Assembly: GCA_028023455.1 (NCBI GenBank)
Contig: JAQFVV010012396.1
Coordinates: 4,559,656-4,623,655 of the forward strand
Direction of reading: 5' to 3'
Length of the DNA: 64,000 nt
Source of the DNA: Epiperipatus broadwayi
Lineage: Eukaryota > Onychophora > Udeonychophora > Euonychophora > Peripatidae
Made by a program: the position numbers and the translations under genes. The stretch's first letter is position 1; each line of letters begins with the position of its first letter. Shown here one piece after another: positions 26,105 to 39,023 of the stretch. The notes under the pieces were generated by a model. The model searched no databases. It worked only from the letters and a program-made list of their open reading frames with translations, and was not told the origin of the DNA.

Positions 26105-28612
26105 CAGTTATTACCTCTAGATCATGGAGAGCAGAAATTATTTTAAAAATAAACAATTGGCAGGGCAAACAACAGCAATTAAACGCTCAACAAATATAAC
26201 AATTAACATTAATATTTATTAATAATAATAAAAAAAACTTACATTTATGATATTGTTTAGATCAAACATAAAATAAAATTGATTACAAACCCTTTTTAAA
26301 TAAGTAGTTAATGTATTTGACAGTTGATTGATTCTATTATCTTTCCATCAATGTTATTTTTAGTTCATTAAATTAATTAAATATTAATATAATGGAATTT
26401 TACATATAATTGTCTATTTCAGATGTGCACACATATCTTTTCTATAACATTAGTCTTCAATCACATGTTGATTTTATTAATAAAGCTTATATGCAGTTCA
26501 AGATCCCTGCCATGAGAATATACATATAATGAATGTTAGTAAAGGCCCATAAGTAACTCATGTCAAATGGTGAAATATAATAAAGACCTCAGAAGAAATA
26601 CTTGACCCAAGGTAAACATCTAAATGAAAGATCACAAATTTCAATCAGTGACTAAACACAGGTTAGAATGTATAAAAGTATATAGAAATGAGCATGTACA
26701 GAAAATCACTGAATCCAATGCAAAATACCAAAATCCACCCCTATATAGTGGTAAGTACAGAAATAAATAAAAGGGCCAAATATATAACCCTTTACATGAT
26801 TATATATAAGGGATTATTTGATGTATGCATGTACATGCAAAAGTCAAAAACTTTCTCTTTTTCTTTCAGCCACATATGATATAAACAACAAAAATAATTG
26901 CCAATAATTTAAATGGCTTAATGCTTATATAAAAATTATTATACATATTCACATACATCAAGTAAGAAATGAATATGCCAAGTTCTAAGGCATTATTAAT
27001 TCAAAAACATATACAAAAATATTAATCTAGATTTCTTTTTTAGAAATTTACAAAAATTCTTTCTTGCTTTTGTCTAAAGAAAATCTACATTGCTTAAAAC
27101 AATTGTGAAAAAAAGGGGGAAGAATCTTGTTCTCAAATTCTTTTAAATAACTTTCTATTAACTTACAATGGGAGAAAAAATAATAATAATTTTAAAAAAA
27201 TTATTGCAGGCTATTAAAATTATCAACTGTCAAATTTGAAAGAAATGGAAGGGTTTTAAATAACATTAGTCAAACAATTATAATATATGACATATAAAAA
27301 ATGAAAGTAATAAAACAGAGATATAAAATTACAAATCAATGAAACAAATAAAATTATACCTTTACATATCACTGACTTAATTAGTATATTTAAAGAATAG
27401 TTCATGAAAAGGTTTTATCTAAAATTCCATAGATAGTGAAGTGAGAATCAAGCCATTATTTTTGTTCTGATGTAGTATATAAATGCACACATATGGCTGG
27501 CATGTCCATATTTTTTCCAGTCTTCTTTTGTTTTATGGTTGAGGAGAAGAGCATTGATATAATGTTTCCTAAGATGTCAGTAGCTTGCTGGGTTTGATGG
27601 CAGTTAGGAAATGTTAGCATATGCTGGCTATAGATTCTTACTGGAGAATGGAGTTTGTCTTTTAAGTAATTTAGCAGCATATAACTTCAGATATGGCAAC
27701 TGGTACAAGTTCTGAGTTCATCATTGATGGACAGGATTACAGTACAAATAGGATTAGAAGACATAGCAGAATGAGTAGAATCAGAAATAAGCAGAATCTG
27801 ATGAATTAAGCACACAATAAGCAGAATAATTAAATAAATTTTAGCTGTCTTTTTAATAAACCCTCAATTCAAGAATTTAAAAAATTTCTCCAATCAGCAA
27901 AACAATGATTCTTTTTTTAAACCAGATAAACCAAATATTTTTAATTAATTATTAAGAAATTTCAAATTTATAATGACTCAATTTAAAATTTTCCAGATAA
28001 AAATATTTAATGAAAAAAACTCAATTTTGTTAAGATTTTAATTAATAACCAACTGATCAGAATTGGTTAAAAAAAAAAACATTTTAAGATTAAGTATTAG
28101 TATTGTTTTCTGAATTATGAAAAAAAATTATGGAAATAGAATAAATTTGATTACAAAGTTTCTTTTTTAAAAAAAAAAATGTTATATTTAAATAAACTGA
28201 GCTAACCATAAAATATTTTAAGTATTAGGGTATGCATGTATACACATAATACCACACTCACCACAAAACACAACTTTAAAAAATTTTAAAAACCATAACT
28301 TAAATTAAAATTAAATTTGCTTAGCCAACAATAATACTGGCATATAAATTAATATTCAGATAAGCAAAGCATCTCAATATATACATAAGAGAAATAGTAT
28401 TTAAATGTTCTATTGTTTATCAAAAACTTTTATATCATCTCTTTATAGAATATAGTAAAAGAAGATAATATCAGTCTTTCTAATTGCTGCTAATAAAATG
28501 TTTGTGTATTTTTTCCATTTTTATTTAATTACAGTATTAATCACCAAATGAATATTTATTTTTATCTCAACAATATGATTATTTATTTATGTGAAAAAAA
28601 TATTGTCTTTTA
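26105..28612. other. Spacer, partly less AT-rich
   Basis: No gene was identified. 26480-26880 and 27450-27800 are less AT-poor than their flanks and contain short open stretches (for example minus strand 27456-27680) without recognisable domains. The end near 27755-27820 repeats AGCAGAAT several times. Confidence 0.4.
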
Positions 28613-28822
28613 TCATCATCATTATTTTCAAACTTTATTTATTCACTGCAAGATGAACGTTTCTCTAAGTTAATCCAATTTCTAGTCTCTCTTCTCCACA
28701 TCGTCTAACACACTTCCTTATTTCATCCATCCATCTCACACATGACCCTCTTTCTAGGTTTTTTGTATTTTTTTGGAATCTAGTGTCTATTTATTATCAT
28801 GTTTTCTATCAATATGTTGATC
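28613..28822 (-). mobile_element. RTE-type LINE 3' end (5'-truncated)
   Basis: This is homologous to the 3' end of the LINE at 20323-21240. Both start (plus strand) with a TATCATCATCAT simple tail and share CACTTCCTTATTTCATCCAT, CCATCTCACA and the TTTCTAGG/TTTCTGGG and TTGGAATC segments. On the minus strand this corresponds to the C-terminal tail after the WAGH..RR region. Similarity stops near 28822, so this is a very short 5'-truncated copy. Confidence 0.65.
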
Positions 28823-30954
28823 CAAAACAAAAATAACAATTAAGGGTGATCCTTTAAGGGGCTAAAAATAAAGCCTTTACTCTTCTGAGTGGCCTTAAAA
28901 AATTAACTAGATTGCATTTTTGGATTAAGAGTTTAAACATGAACATTTATGCATATTCAATTCTTTTTCCAAAGGGAAGTTGAAGTAATTAGGTAAATAG
29001 TTACATTTGATCATCATCAGTGATAATTAACCTTTCCACTTCTTAAAATATTTCAATATTTAAATCTACACTATAAAATGTAATGAGATTTTGTTTAGCA
29101 TTTATAATCACTAATATAAATAGTGATTACTTTTTATATTATTATTTTCCGAAGTTTTTTATTTTAATAACAAACTGTATAATTTTATTGATTTAAAAAT
29201 TTAATGCATGATTTTACTTCATATAAACAAACTCATCTATCGTAAAATTATCTATACTTAAATATTAATTACTTATTTTTAAAATTAATTAATTAATAAT
29301 TTAGTACGAATGGTACATTAAATTTAATCTGCAATATATGGTTGTAAAAATTAAAACGAAATAAGTTGCCAAACAAAAAAAAAAAAATAACATTTTATTT
29401 TTTACAATTATCATAATTGACATTGATACATTTTACAAATCGCCATTGATCTCTTTATTTTTATATCAAGTTATATTTTTTTTGATTTGATAAGTATGTT
29501 TAACATTAAACAGGAAAAATTATTTTATGAATACTCTCTTTAGGAAGATTTTATTATTAATAATACAAATAGGGCGCAGTACTACGATGCTTTTAATTGT
29601 ATTATAAATACAATCACCATTTTAACTGCTGAAATTGTGAGCCAGTTAAATTATTGTCATTGTTATACTCTCTTTGTAGTTTTGTTCAGTGATTTTTTTA
29701 TCTGGGTATATATATAATTATATTTGTAAATGACAAATATATAAAAATAATTCATAATTTAACTCTTTATATTCAGTATATTATATTGATAATGAGTTTT
29801 ATGATGGTGAGGATATAAACAATTGATATTGGTGGTAAAGTTGGTAGTGATGATGATGATAATCCAAACTAGAAATAACAATACTGGTTTAAATAATTAT
29901 AATAAATAGCAATGGCTAATATGTGTTAGTAGCTACTTTTCTATGAATAAAAGACATATACATATGGTATATGCTGTTTTGCAAGAAATATCTAAAACAT
30001 TATTAATAACACAATAAAAAAGTAACAACTATTACTTGTGTTTTCAGGATAATGCCATTTTTTTTTTAATCCAAAGAATGTACTACACCTACTAACACCC
30101 CAATTATTAATTCTTTCATGAATATGTCCAAAACTAACTCAAGTAAAATAAATGTCTCATATAATATTTAATAAGTCAAAAATCAACAGAGATTCACTAT
30201 AATATTAGAGATTAATAATTCATAATAATTTTGATTCATAAAATAAATATCTAAGCAATCATTTATGTTTTAGATTAAATCAATAATGACATTGAATTGT
30301 TTATGTAAGATTAAGCTTATATAGGATTTTATAGTACTATTCCCAAATGATTTTTTTAAAATGATCCTATTTGAATATAATTATAGAAATTTTATATATA
30401 TAGCAAAAAAAATGAGAAAGCTCTTAAAGTAACACAAAATAACTTTATTTTATTTGATTATTAATTATGTGTGTGAACATATATATGTTAATTGCATGCA
30501 TGTTTATATACAAAAATATTTAACAAAAAAAATTAAAAATTTGATATCATTATAAAAAGTTAAACATTTATCTATTTAAATACTATAATGGCATAGTTAA
30601 ATTAACTTACATTACAGTTATAAGTATTTTAATAGCAGATTTACCTGTATAAATTTGAAAATGACATTTTCATGAAATCAATATAAATATTTGGCTTAGT
30701 TATTTGCTGGCAAGAATTTATTAATTTTCCAGAACAAATAATTGTTAGTACATGCTTTTGCATGATGGAGCTTCAATGTATTTTTTTCCCAAATGCAATC
30801 AGAATAAACATGGACAAAGGCATAACCATTAAAAACTATTCTTCCTCACATGTTGCAGCCAGATCATGTCTTTTGGTTTCCTCTACTGTTTTGGTTTTGC
30901 TTCAGTAATATATTCAGAGAATATAACTGCTTAACTGTTCCACTCTTCTTTTTT
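28823..30954. other. AT-rich spacer
   Basis: No gene was recognised. A short (GAT)n run is present near 29850. Confidence 0.5.
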
Positions 30955-31520
30955 TTTTATTAATAAAAAATTTACAATGTCAGGTAGCTACATTTGATAA
31001 TTATAATAGTTTCATATAGAAGTTAAGGTTTTGCAATCAATCTGTGTGGTATTGTCATAACATTTACTGCAGTAGTCTGAGATGTTGTCTCATCATCACA
31101 AATGATAATCTGTGCCCATGTGTCTACAAAGAGATGCTCTGGCTCAAGGAGTCGATCTCTGTTCTTCATGCTTGTTATTATTGTTTTAAAAGTTCTCCAA
31201 GGATCTATATGTCCTTGTCTGAAGGTATGCTGGCACCTGGTGATCCATAAGGCATGTAGTAGGCATGCTGCTAGCCTGATAGTTGCATAGTTTCCTTCTT
31301 TAATTGCCCGATCAATTGACAGGACATTGCCACAGCCAGAGAAAATGCTTGTGATAATTTTGTTTCTAGTGCAACTCAGGTATGAGCAGGCATAGAAGAT
31401 GTGCTCCAGTGTTTCTTCATGCATATTATAGAGTTTACACATGGGGCTTAATTGACAAAATCCTCTTTGCATCACCAAAAAGTGACTGGTGGGCAAGGAG
31501 GACAAGTTAAACTTGATTAT
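30950..31520 (-). mobile_element. L1/Tx1-type LINE 3' end (copy 2)
   Basis: An open stretch on the minus strand (31505 to 31023, 160 codons) encodes the C-terminal tail of ORF2. It begins with a zinc-binding segment (LCKLYNMHEETLEHIFYACS type, with Cys/His spacing like zf-RVT). It continues with IRLAACLLHALWITRCQHTF, the family motif IRL...W..RC..F also seen near 14200 and 35800. The 3' end carries a poly(A) tail (T-run at about 30949-30959). Similarity with the copy at 35.5 kb includes the 3' untranslated part. The open frame is notably undamaged for such a short piece, but it lacks the reverse transcriptase core and cannot move on its own. Confidence 0.65.
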
Positions 31521-34500
31521 AAAATCGACCAGCTTTTTAATTTAATTGCAACTATAACTCAGCATCATCTAAAAAGTACGTTTTTCATTTCATAAACTTA
31601 CTTAATTAAAATATATATTTAATCTGACAAGCAAAAGAGTTTTTTTTTTCAAATATCTTAGTTATTTTGTTTTTAAAATTTGTTAATTGATTCATTTAAT
31701 AATCTGCCTTATCTACCAGTATCAAGTTCTCCATGTAATTTTATTTTAATTAAAATGAGAAAATTATTTTAAAAAATATACTTAATAAAATATTTGAAAT
31801 AACTTGATGTTTTATTTATAATTATGAAGTACATTATATTCTAAAAATATTTAATGTAAGATTTAATATGAGCAAATATATTTTTTAATTAAAAAATGCT
31901 TTAATTAAAACCAAAAAAACTAAAAATAAATCAAGCAAATTTACTTTGTATATGAACATTGCATTAACCATATACTGAAATTGAAAAATCAATAATCAAA
32001 ATACGGTACATTGTTATGATAAGTGTATTTAGACCAGTTTATGGTTTTTGCCTTTGTCAGTGAGAACTAAGATTTCTAATAGAAATTAATAGATTTATTA
32101 CTTTTCTTTAAAGACTTATTAAGTTAAAATGAAGATTATTATAGAGATGTACTTCTTTAAGGCTTTATAGAACTTTTATTTAAAATTATTATTAAAAATG
32201 TTCAAAGAAAATACCAGAATTAGACATTTTTTTCATTACTTATAGTAATCCTTAACTACTATATCCTGTGGGAGGTTATTTTTTAGTGTGGATTTTAATT
32301 TATGTTAATTTAATATATGATTCAGACAAATATCTTATTTCTAGTCTTGAAAAATTAGGTATCTAAATTTTTGTTCATGCCTCTGTTAGTCCTGTTGACT
32401 AAAATCAGATGAAGTTGTTGAATTAATAACAAATATGTCTACTCTTTTAATGAAACTATAAATTATTTTATAATTTAAGTTTAACCCCCATTACCATATG
32501 ACTTGATTAATGCTGACTATGTATAGAAAAAAAAATTAAAAAATGTTATAAAATGAATGTTATTAATAGTCTTCTCAATATCTAATTTGATATAAAAGGC
32601 AATGCTATCGATGAGTTTGATTGAATCTCACAGAATATATTCTGTAACCAGACACCATTAAATTAAATCCTTAGATATATAATATAAATAATGTTTATTC
32701 AGAGATATTATATTCCTTTTTTAGAAATATAATTCTTAACCTAGTTATATACTATAAACCAAGATGCTCTGTATTGAAGAAAAAATTAGGTACTTGAAAT
32801 GCATTCTGGTATTTTAAGCATGACCACGATGTGAATATAATTTTATTAGTAATGCTGTGCACATAACAATTATTGCAAATTACTTATATTTGAAAAATTG
32901 TCACAAAACTCAAGTATTCTTTCAGAATAATTTAATCTCACAGACTTTTTGTAAGACATTTTTTGTCACTAAAATCCCATAGGCTCACTTCAAATTATGT
33001 TTAATATGATAGTGGAATGATGGATTCATGAACTTAAGATTCCTTAATGAATTCTCAACAGAGAAAAATATGGGGCAAAAACTGTTTCTTCAATAAAATA
33101 AAATTGTTACACTAATTCTTCCATTTGGCTATCACATAATTATATATCATAAATATTAGAAGATATTCATTTGTATTAATTTCTTCTCTTTTCTACAGAT
33201 TTAAGATTAGCACCATATTTAAACTTCTAGCATGGTTTTAAAAACTGATATCAGTCTTTTGTTTTATTTTTTCTTTTCTTTTATTTTTTCCTTTTAGATT
33301 CTTGAAAAATCTTTTGGAAGACTTGTTATAAATTTAGTCTCAAGTAGTAGTATTTTTAGATAAATTAAAAAATATACTCACAGTGCTAAAAACAAATGAG
33401 TTTTTTCTCCAAAAGAGCATTTGAAACTCTTGGTCTACAGTTGGACTGTAAGTGAAAAGTCTTTTTCATTTGTATACATTCAAATATCAGCCTTTTAAGT
33501 TAATTATGCATACGCTTTGCGAGTGTTAATAATAAATGAATTGTGTTTAGATATTTTACCACTTAAAATAACATTTAAAATTTTATCTTTTTTTTAAGTA
33601 TTATGTTCTGTCACGGAACAGATTTAATCTATAATTATTTGCATTTCAATATCCTTGCAAATAACTATGATATTGGGAGAGATTATACTTTTCGTAATTG
33701 ATTTTTAAAAAAAAAAAAAAAAAAACTCTTACATTTTTTCGCTCTCTCTTTATATATTCTCTAAATATAACATATTAGTATTGCCTTTAATTTATTATGT
33801 ATATACATAATAAAAGATAATATAATAGCAGATACGTTTCATTGTTTTTGAATATTATATAATTTACATAACTAGTTATAATAATAAAATATTTACTGAT
33901 ATATAAACATATGCCTGTAAATCTCATGATATAATAATAGCATATCTCCTTTCTGATGTGATAGTCTACGTTCTCGCAAAACTTGAACAAATTTTCAAAT
34001 TCTAAAAATATGTGGAATTTATTTTAGACAACTAATCTAGCGCCAATTCAACTAACCATTTTTAGTTAGTAAATGAGTATTTAGTTACTCTTACTTAAAT
34101 GATAAAACAAAGATAGAAAACTACATAAACTTTCACTACTTATGAATTTGCAAGTCTAATAAATAATTATTACTCTTTTATTGTTCCATGATGAGGGACT
34201 ATTGGAAGGCCTATATTTTTGTAATAGATAGTTTTAAAACTATTTTATCATATATTTTTGGCTATATACATACATACGCATTATGCATAAGAATACGAAT
34301 GAAAAAAAAAATCTTTTCACAGTTTATAACTTGTATAAATAAATTATGAGGATGTCTACAATGTTTTCAAAATAATTATTTTATTCTTTAAATAAAAAAA
34401 AAGTAGAGCTGTATCAAATTTCTCGACAAAAAAATAATAAGATTAATTAAAAATTAAATAATGAACAAATTATTTTACAATTTATCTCAACCTTGAAAAG

Positions 34501-35140
34501 TAATCAAGCTAACGCAATTAAAAATACAGATGTAGTTTGGTGTATAATTTAATTAACTCAATAAAGAATCCTAAAACAACACACACAAAAAAAATAAAAA
34601 GAAACAAAGATACCTTAATGGACTAGGCTGTTTTTCAAAAAAAAAAAAAATCTTTTTTAAAAACATACAATAATAAATTTGAATTAATTTTAAAATTAAG
34701 TTAAAAAGACAAAGAGAAATTGGAAAAAAGAAAATTGCTTAAAAAATAAATAATGTTTTTAAAAAAAACTTTAAATTAAATAATAACTATATTATAAATT
34801 ACCAAAAAAAAAATCTTTTTATTGCATGTGTTTATGAATGAACAGAAAAACAATAATAATAAAAAAGACAAATAGGATTCTAAGAAGAGAATATATTATT
34901 ATATTCTGGCACTGAGTCGATCATCTAAAGTCTAAGATGTAAATAAAAAATAAACACTTACTGGCCACCGAAATAAATCATTTTTTAGAAGTATATTTTA
35001 AAAATAAAATGTGGAATGAAATAATTAAGATTAAATAATGCTCGAAAGAAATATAGTAAAAAGTACATAAAAAAGAGAAAAATATAGTTTTGATAAATCA
35101 AAAACAATGGTGAATTATATATTTGAAAGATGTGATATAT
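31521..35140. other. AT-rich spacer with a foldback-core scrap
   Basis: No gene was found. The segment 32028-32078 (ACCAGTTTATGG, then TTTGTCAGTGAGA) resembles the shared FB-1/FB-3 arm core. A run of about 20 A occurs near 33708. Confidence 0.4.
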
Positions 35141-35144
35141 ATAA

Positions 35145-35375
35145 ATCACATGATACCAGTTAAAGCTTAACTAAACCGTAGAATCTACAATCTGTTATTA
35201 AAATGGTGTCTATAGGTAAAATATGAATTGGATGGGTATCCATCTTTTATTTACATACATTTTTTTGACAATGTATTGTAGACTCCAAGGTTTAATTAAG
35301 CCTTAATATATTGCTTTGATAACAGGTTGCAGATTATATTGGTTGTTATCATGTGATACGCAATTATTAAATATC
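35145..35375. repeat. Imperfect foldback
   Basis: The left arm (CACATGATACC at 35148, then AAGCTTAACTAAACCGTAGA, then ATCTACAAT) is partly mirrored on the right (ATTGTAGACTCCAAGGTTTA, then TTAAGCC, to TTATCATGTG near 35357). The right arm carries extra sequence. The structure is non-coding and its family is unknown. Confidence 0.45.
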
Positions 35376-35529
35376 CATCTACTGACAATTTATAGTTTAA
35401 TATATATAAAATGTGAGACACACCCCCACTAAAAAATTTAAAATATCAATATTCAAAAGGGAGAAAAATACTGAAACTTTTAATTTCTATACCAAAAAAT
35501 ATATATTCCAATTACAATCATTATAATTA

Positions 35530-37415
35530 TTTTTTTTTTAAAATAATGGATTTTATTGAAATAATTTTACATGGTAGAATTATTTACACTAGCAATAATA
35601 CATTTCTTATTACTTGTTTTATGGAAACTAGGATGAATGCTTCAATTGGTTGGGGTTTGATGATTTGCCCAAGTTTCCCTATACTGGTTTCCTGGTGCTA
35701 ATTGTTCATTTCTAAGCATGATCTTCTTGATTTTGGCAAGAATTTGGTTTTGTGGGTTAATGATGGAACAACTGAAGATGTGATCACATCTAATTGTCCA
35801 GATAGCATAATTTAACATGGTAGAAAGTCTTATTTTTGTGAAATTGCCTGCATTGATGATTTCTTGCAAATCAAATATTTTGTTTTTTGTCAAAGAGCAT
35901 CCATTTGCTGATGAGGATTCTGTACATTCCAAGAATGGACATCCAAAGAGAACATGTGAAAAATTTTCATCTTCTCTGTTACACAGTTGTAAGATGGGGC
36001 TTATTTTAGAGTGTCCTCTCTTATGCACTAAGAAGGAATTAGTATGGAGAGCCAATAGATTGATTTTTAATACAAAAGTCTAAAAAGTTGGCTTCTAGCC
36101 CCCAGAAGTTGAATTGATTTATTAATGAGTACTTAGATATGTTTAGAAATCCTGAGATACTCTTTTGAGTGTTGTTGACTAGGTGATATATGTCCCAGTA
36201 TTTAAGCTTTGTATGGTTGGTTCTGTTAAGCAGATCATTAGTTTTAACCCTTAAACCGCTAATTAAATCATTGGTTGTATGAGATAAAAATCAAATCTTT
36301 TAATTGGCCAACTCACAAACTGAAGACAAAACCTATTGTTAAAACATATTCGTCTATAATATTAAATTCAACTCAGATACGTTTATAAAAAGTATATAAT
36401 TAATTTTTCAGGTCATGAAGAAAACGAAAGTTCTTTCAAAAATAAATTGCTATTTATTTATTCTAAGATATTCTATATCGGCAACATAAAAGTTATAATG
36501 TAAACAAAAAGATCGACTTTTACGTTATAGAAAAGTAAATATTTCTTTTTACTACATCTTCAATATATTTACTTAAATCTTCAATATTTTTCGAAAATAA
36601 TTTTGTTTTTTTATTATTCTCTCTGAAAATTATGTTTAATTTCCATAAATATTATTTAATAATAATTTAAATCGTATTCGAAATGAAAATCTCAGCGTTT
36701 TTCTTTATTTTCTTTGATCAGGCAGTTTCTTTGTTCTTTCCAGCCAATCAGAATGTCTTTTTCGGCTGAGAGCATGCTAAGAACCAATCACAAATAATGT
36801 TCCTTCTTTGTTTAGGTTTAAAATGCGTTTTTTTTTATTTTTTACTTCTAAAATAAATCGGAAGATGTCACCATCGTACAGAACTTTTAAAAACGAATTA
36901 AATACGTATTTAACGAATTTTATCGTATAAAAACGAACTAAGTTAGAGTGATTTTAGATGTCGACGAGGAGTCTCGTCGAGCGCGGGAAAAGGGTTAAGC
37001 AATGTGAGTATTTTTTTAGTCCATGTAGGGGTATTCTTAGGAGGGGGTCGATCAGTTGGAGGGATTATCTTCTTAAATTTTTGCAGGGGAAACCACTCAT
37101 GAAGCAGAACAATCATATTATGGGCTTTTAAAAGGTATAAAGTGTAAATGGAGAGTAATGACAGACCATTGAGTTTCTTGGGTCTGCACATATTCCTAAA
37201 GCTAATTAACACTGTTTTATTTGTCCAACAGAGGTTTGCACACTGAAGTTTTTTGGTGGGGATTATAATTGGCAAATAGTATGTAATTTTAGGTATTATC
37301 AGCATGTTGAGCAAGGTGACTTTCTCTTGGAGTGAAAGATATATGCTTTTTAGAGAGTCAGTTAATTTCTTGATAGCATTATTGACATAGATTTTCAGTA
37401 GCCAATGACTTAATT
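35530..37415 (-). mobile_element. L1/Tx1-type LINE, 3' part of ORF2 (copy 3), split by a piggyBac element
   Basis: The minus strand carries the thumb region (LSLQEKVTLLNMLIIPKITY, near 37260-37330) and MCRPKKLNGLSLLSIY (near 37150-37190). After the insertion at 36248-36994 comes the C-terminal tail with SFLVHKRGHSKISPI, a zinc-binding segment (LCNREDENFSHVLFGCP, near 35950) and IRL...W.IRC..IF (near 35780-35830). The poly(A) tail is the T-run near 35532-35541. Removing the insert and one TTAA joins the two parts in the same reading frame. The upstream limit coincides with the start of the hAT element at 37416. Similarity to copy 2 (31 kb) covers the tail and part of the 3' untranslated sequence. 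Parts with the catalytic centre are absent. Confidence 0.7.
36248..36994. mobile_element. piggyBac-type non-autonomous element
   Basis: The element is flanked by TTAA on both sides (36244-36247 and 36995-36998). The ends are CCCTTAAACCGCT (left) and, inverted from the right, CCCTTTTCCCGCG, which is the usual piggyBac end style. Near the right end, 36961-36980 forms a perfect 8-bp hairpin (TCGACGAG, loop GAGT, CTCGTCGA). The 747-bp interior has no transposase. The last 20 or so codons of the apparent minus-strand open frame at 36943-37485 come from this element, not from the LINE. Confidence 0.75.
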
Positions 37416-39015
37416 CAAGGGTGGGGACTTTGGGCCTTTGAATTAAATCTGGCCCTCTAAAGCTCTCAATCTGGTCTGCAGACATTTTTAAAAATGTATA
37501 TAAAATAATCCTGCATAAAACTTTTATTTAAACATGCAGGCAGTGCAAATATTTAAATAAGAAGAGTTAAGTAATATAAAATATTTGTTTTTTTAATTAC
37601 ATCTTTTTCTCCTTCCAACTTTTATAATACTTCTAATTCATCTTATCAGATGTGCAAGATGTCAACAAATTATCTCATTTGTGTGGTCTATCTGACTATG
37701 CATTTAATCTATGATGCTAAGGGCATTTTTTTGTTAAAGTAATGATGTTATTATTTTAACAAATATTTATAAGGTGGATACATTGCTATAAAAGTAGTTC
37801 TAAAGGTTGTCCTACAATGTCTAAAAATAGTCTCGGTGTCTTTCCTATATCATGTTTGTGTTTTCCTAAAAGTTCAACCTTGCAGTCACTGCCCACTCAG
37901 CTTTTCTTTTGCTCATTATTCCAATTCTAAACATCCCACCCTATTTGAACATTAGTTAAGGCATTGTTTAGCATGTTTTGTTCTGAACTAGTTGTTTTTG
38001 GATAAGTTTCATTTATGTTGCTCTAGCTATTATTAATGCTAACATTCACATAGTTACTGTCAGTATTTGTCAGTGGCAACTCACCCTTTTTGATATTTTA
38101 TTTATTTAAATCAATCATTTCCCATATCAGCCTGAAAGTCATCTGGGGTGCATGAAGTTAGTCACAAATTCTTGTCTTGTTTAGTTTTTTCTATAAGATT
38201 GAGATAGAGATTTTGCTTTTTTTTTTTGCAATTTTTGCAGATGAATAAAACTAATTTTACTTTGCTTTATTATTATTATTTTACTTTTTTATTAGGATGA
38301 CTACACTGAATAAGGTAAGAAAAATTGACTCAGAAAATTGTGCATTTCAAAAGCAATAGAACAATGCATATTTTGTTTATAGAATGAAATAATAAATCAG
38401 TGACTAATATGTTTGGAAACTATTTCAGTCAATAAAGAACACAGTATTAAAAAGAACTATTTATCAAAACATTTTGATTACAACAGAAGTGATAGAAGTG
38501 ATGGGAAAGAAAAATATTATAATAGAAAACTTGAAAAGGAGTAAGTGGTTGAAATATTTTATCGAAAGTACAAAAAGTCAGAAAATTCCGTGAAAAAAAG
38601 TTACATTATTTTAAAAAAATGCAGAAAATTTGAAACCATTTTCTGATAGGAAGTTTATACAAGATTATATCTTAGCTGCTGTAGAATTAATCTATCCAGA
38701 ATATAAACAGAAATTCAAGAATACAAATATGTTAAAAAATATTTTAAAAGGTGAATTTAAAAAATTGCCATTAAATGTGGAAAAGTCATTAATAATAGTG
38801 ATCTTACTTTATTTTTAATTCACAAAAAGATCATGGCTCTCATTTAAAAAGGAAATTTGAAATTGACCTGCCAATTGAAAAGGTTACCCATTTCTAATGA
38901 TTAGGAATAATATAATTAAATTTTTAATCAAATATAACTAATTAATTTTGTATGGGCCTGAAAATTATATTATAACTATCAAATTGGCTTTTGGCAAAAA
39001 AAAATTTTATCCCCT
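37416..39015 (+). mobile_element. hAT element with truncated BED-finger transposase
   Basis: The left end CAAGGGTGGGGACTTTGGGC, followed by a segment around CTGGCCCTCTAAAGC, is typical of hAT elements. The right end (TTGGCTTTTGGCAAAAAAAA, then TTTTATCCCCT) is a decayed mirror. The 8-bp target duplication ACTTAATT is present at 37408-37415 and 39016-39023. Inside on the plus strand, a frame from about 38297 reads MTTLNKVRKIDSENCAFQ, then NNAYFV, then LKR, with stops, and from 38630 KPFSDRKFIQDYILAAVE. This matches the N-terminal part of hAT transposases domesticated as GTF2IRD2. The DDE core and dimerisation region are missing, so it is a 1.6-kb internally deleted derivative. Confidence 0.65.
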
Positions 39016-39023
39016 ACTTAATT

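Noticed and set aside
25901-26168. Open frames of Ile-Tyr repeats on both strands, and a similar one at 52168-52356
   Set aside because: They are translations of (TA)n microsatellite, not proteins.
31044-31290. Plus-strand open frames at 31044-31250 and 31102-31290
   Set aside because: They are shadows of the LINE coding tail on the minus strand.
33601-33630. TTCTGTCACGGAA small palindrome
   Set aside because: Too short and isolated to support a named binding site.
35817-36083. Plus-strand 88-codon open frame
   Set aside because: Shadow of the minus-strand LINE tail with the zinc-binding segment.
36943-37485. A single 180-codon gene on the minus strand
   Set aside because: It is a chimera: the first codons come from a hAT end, the middle is LINE, and the last about 20 codons are piggyBac-type sequence.
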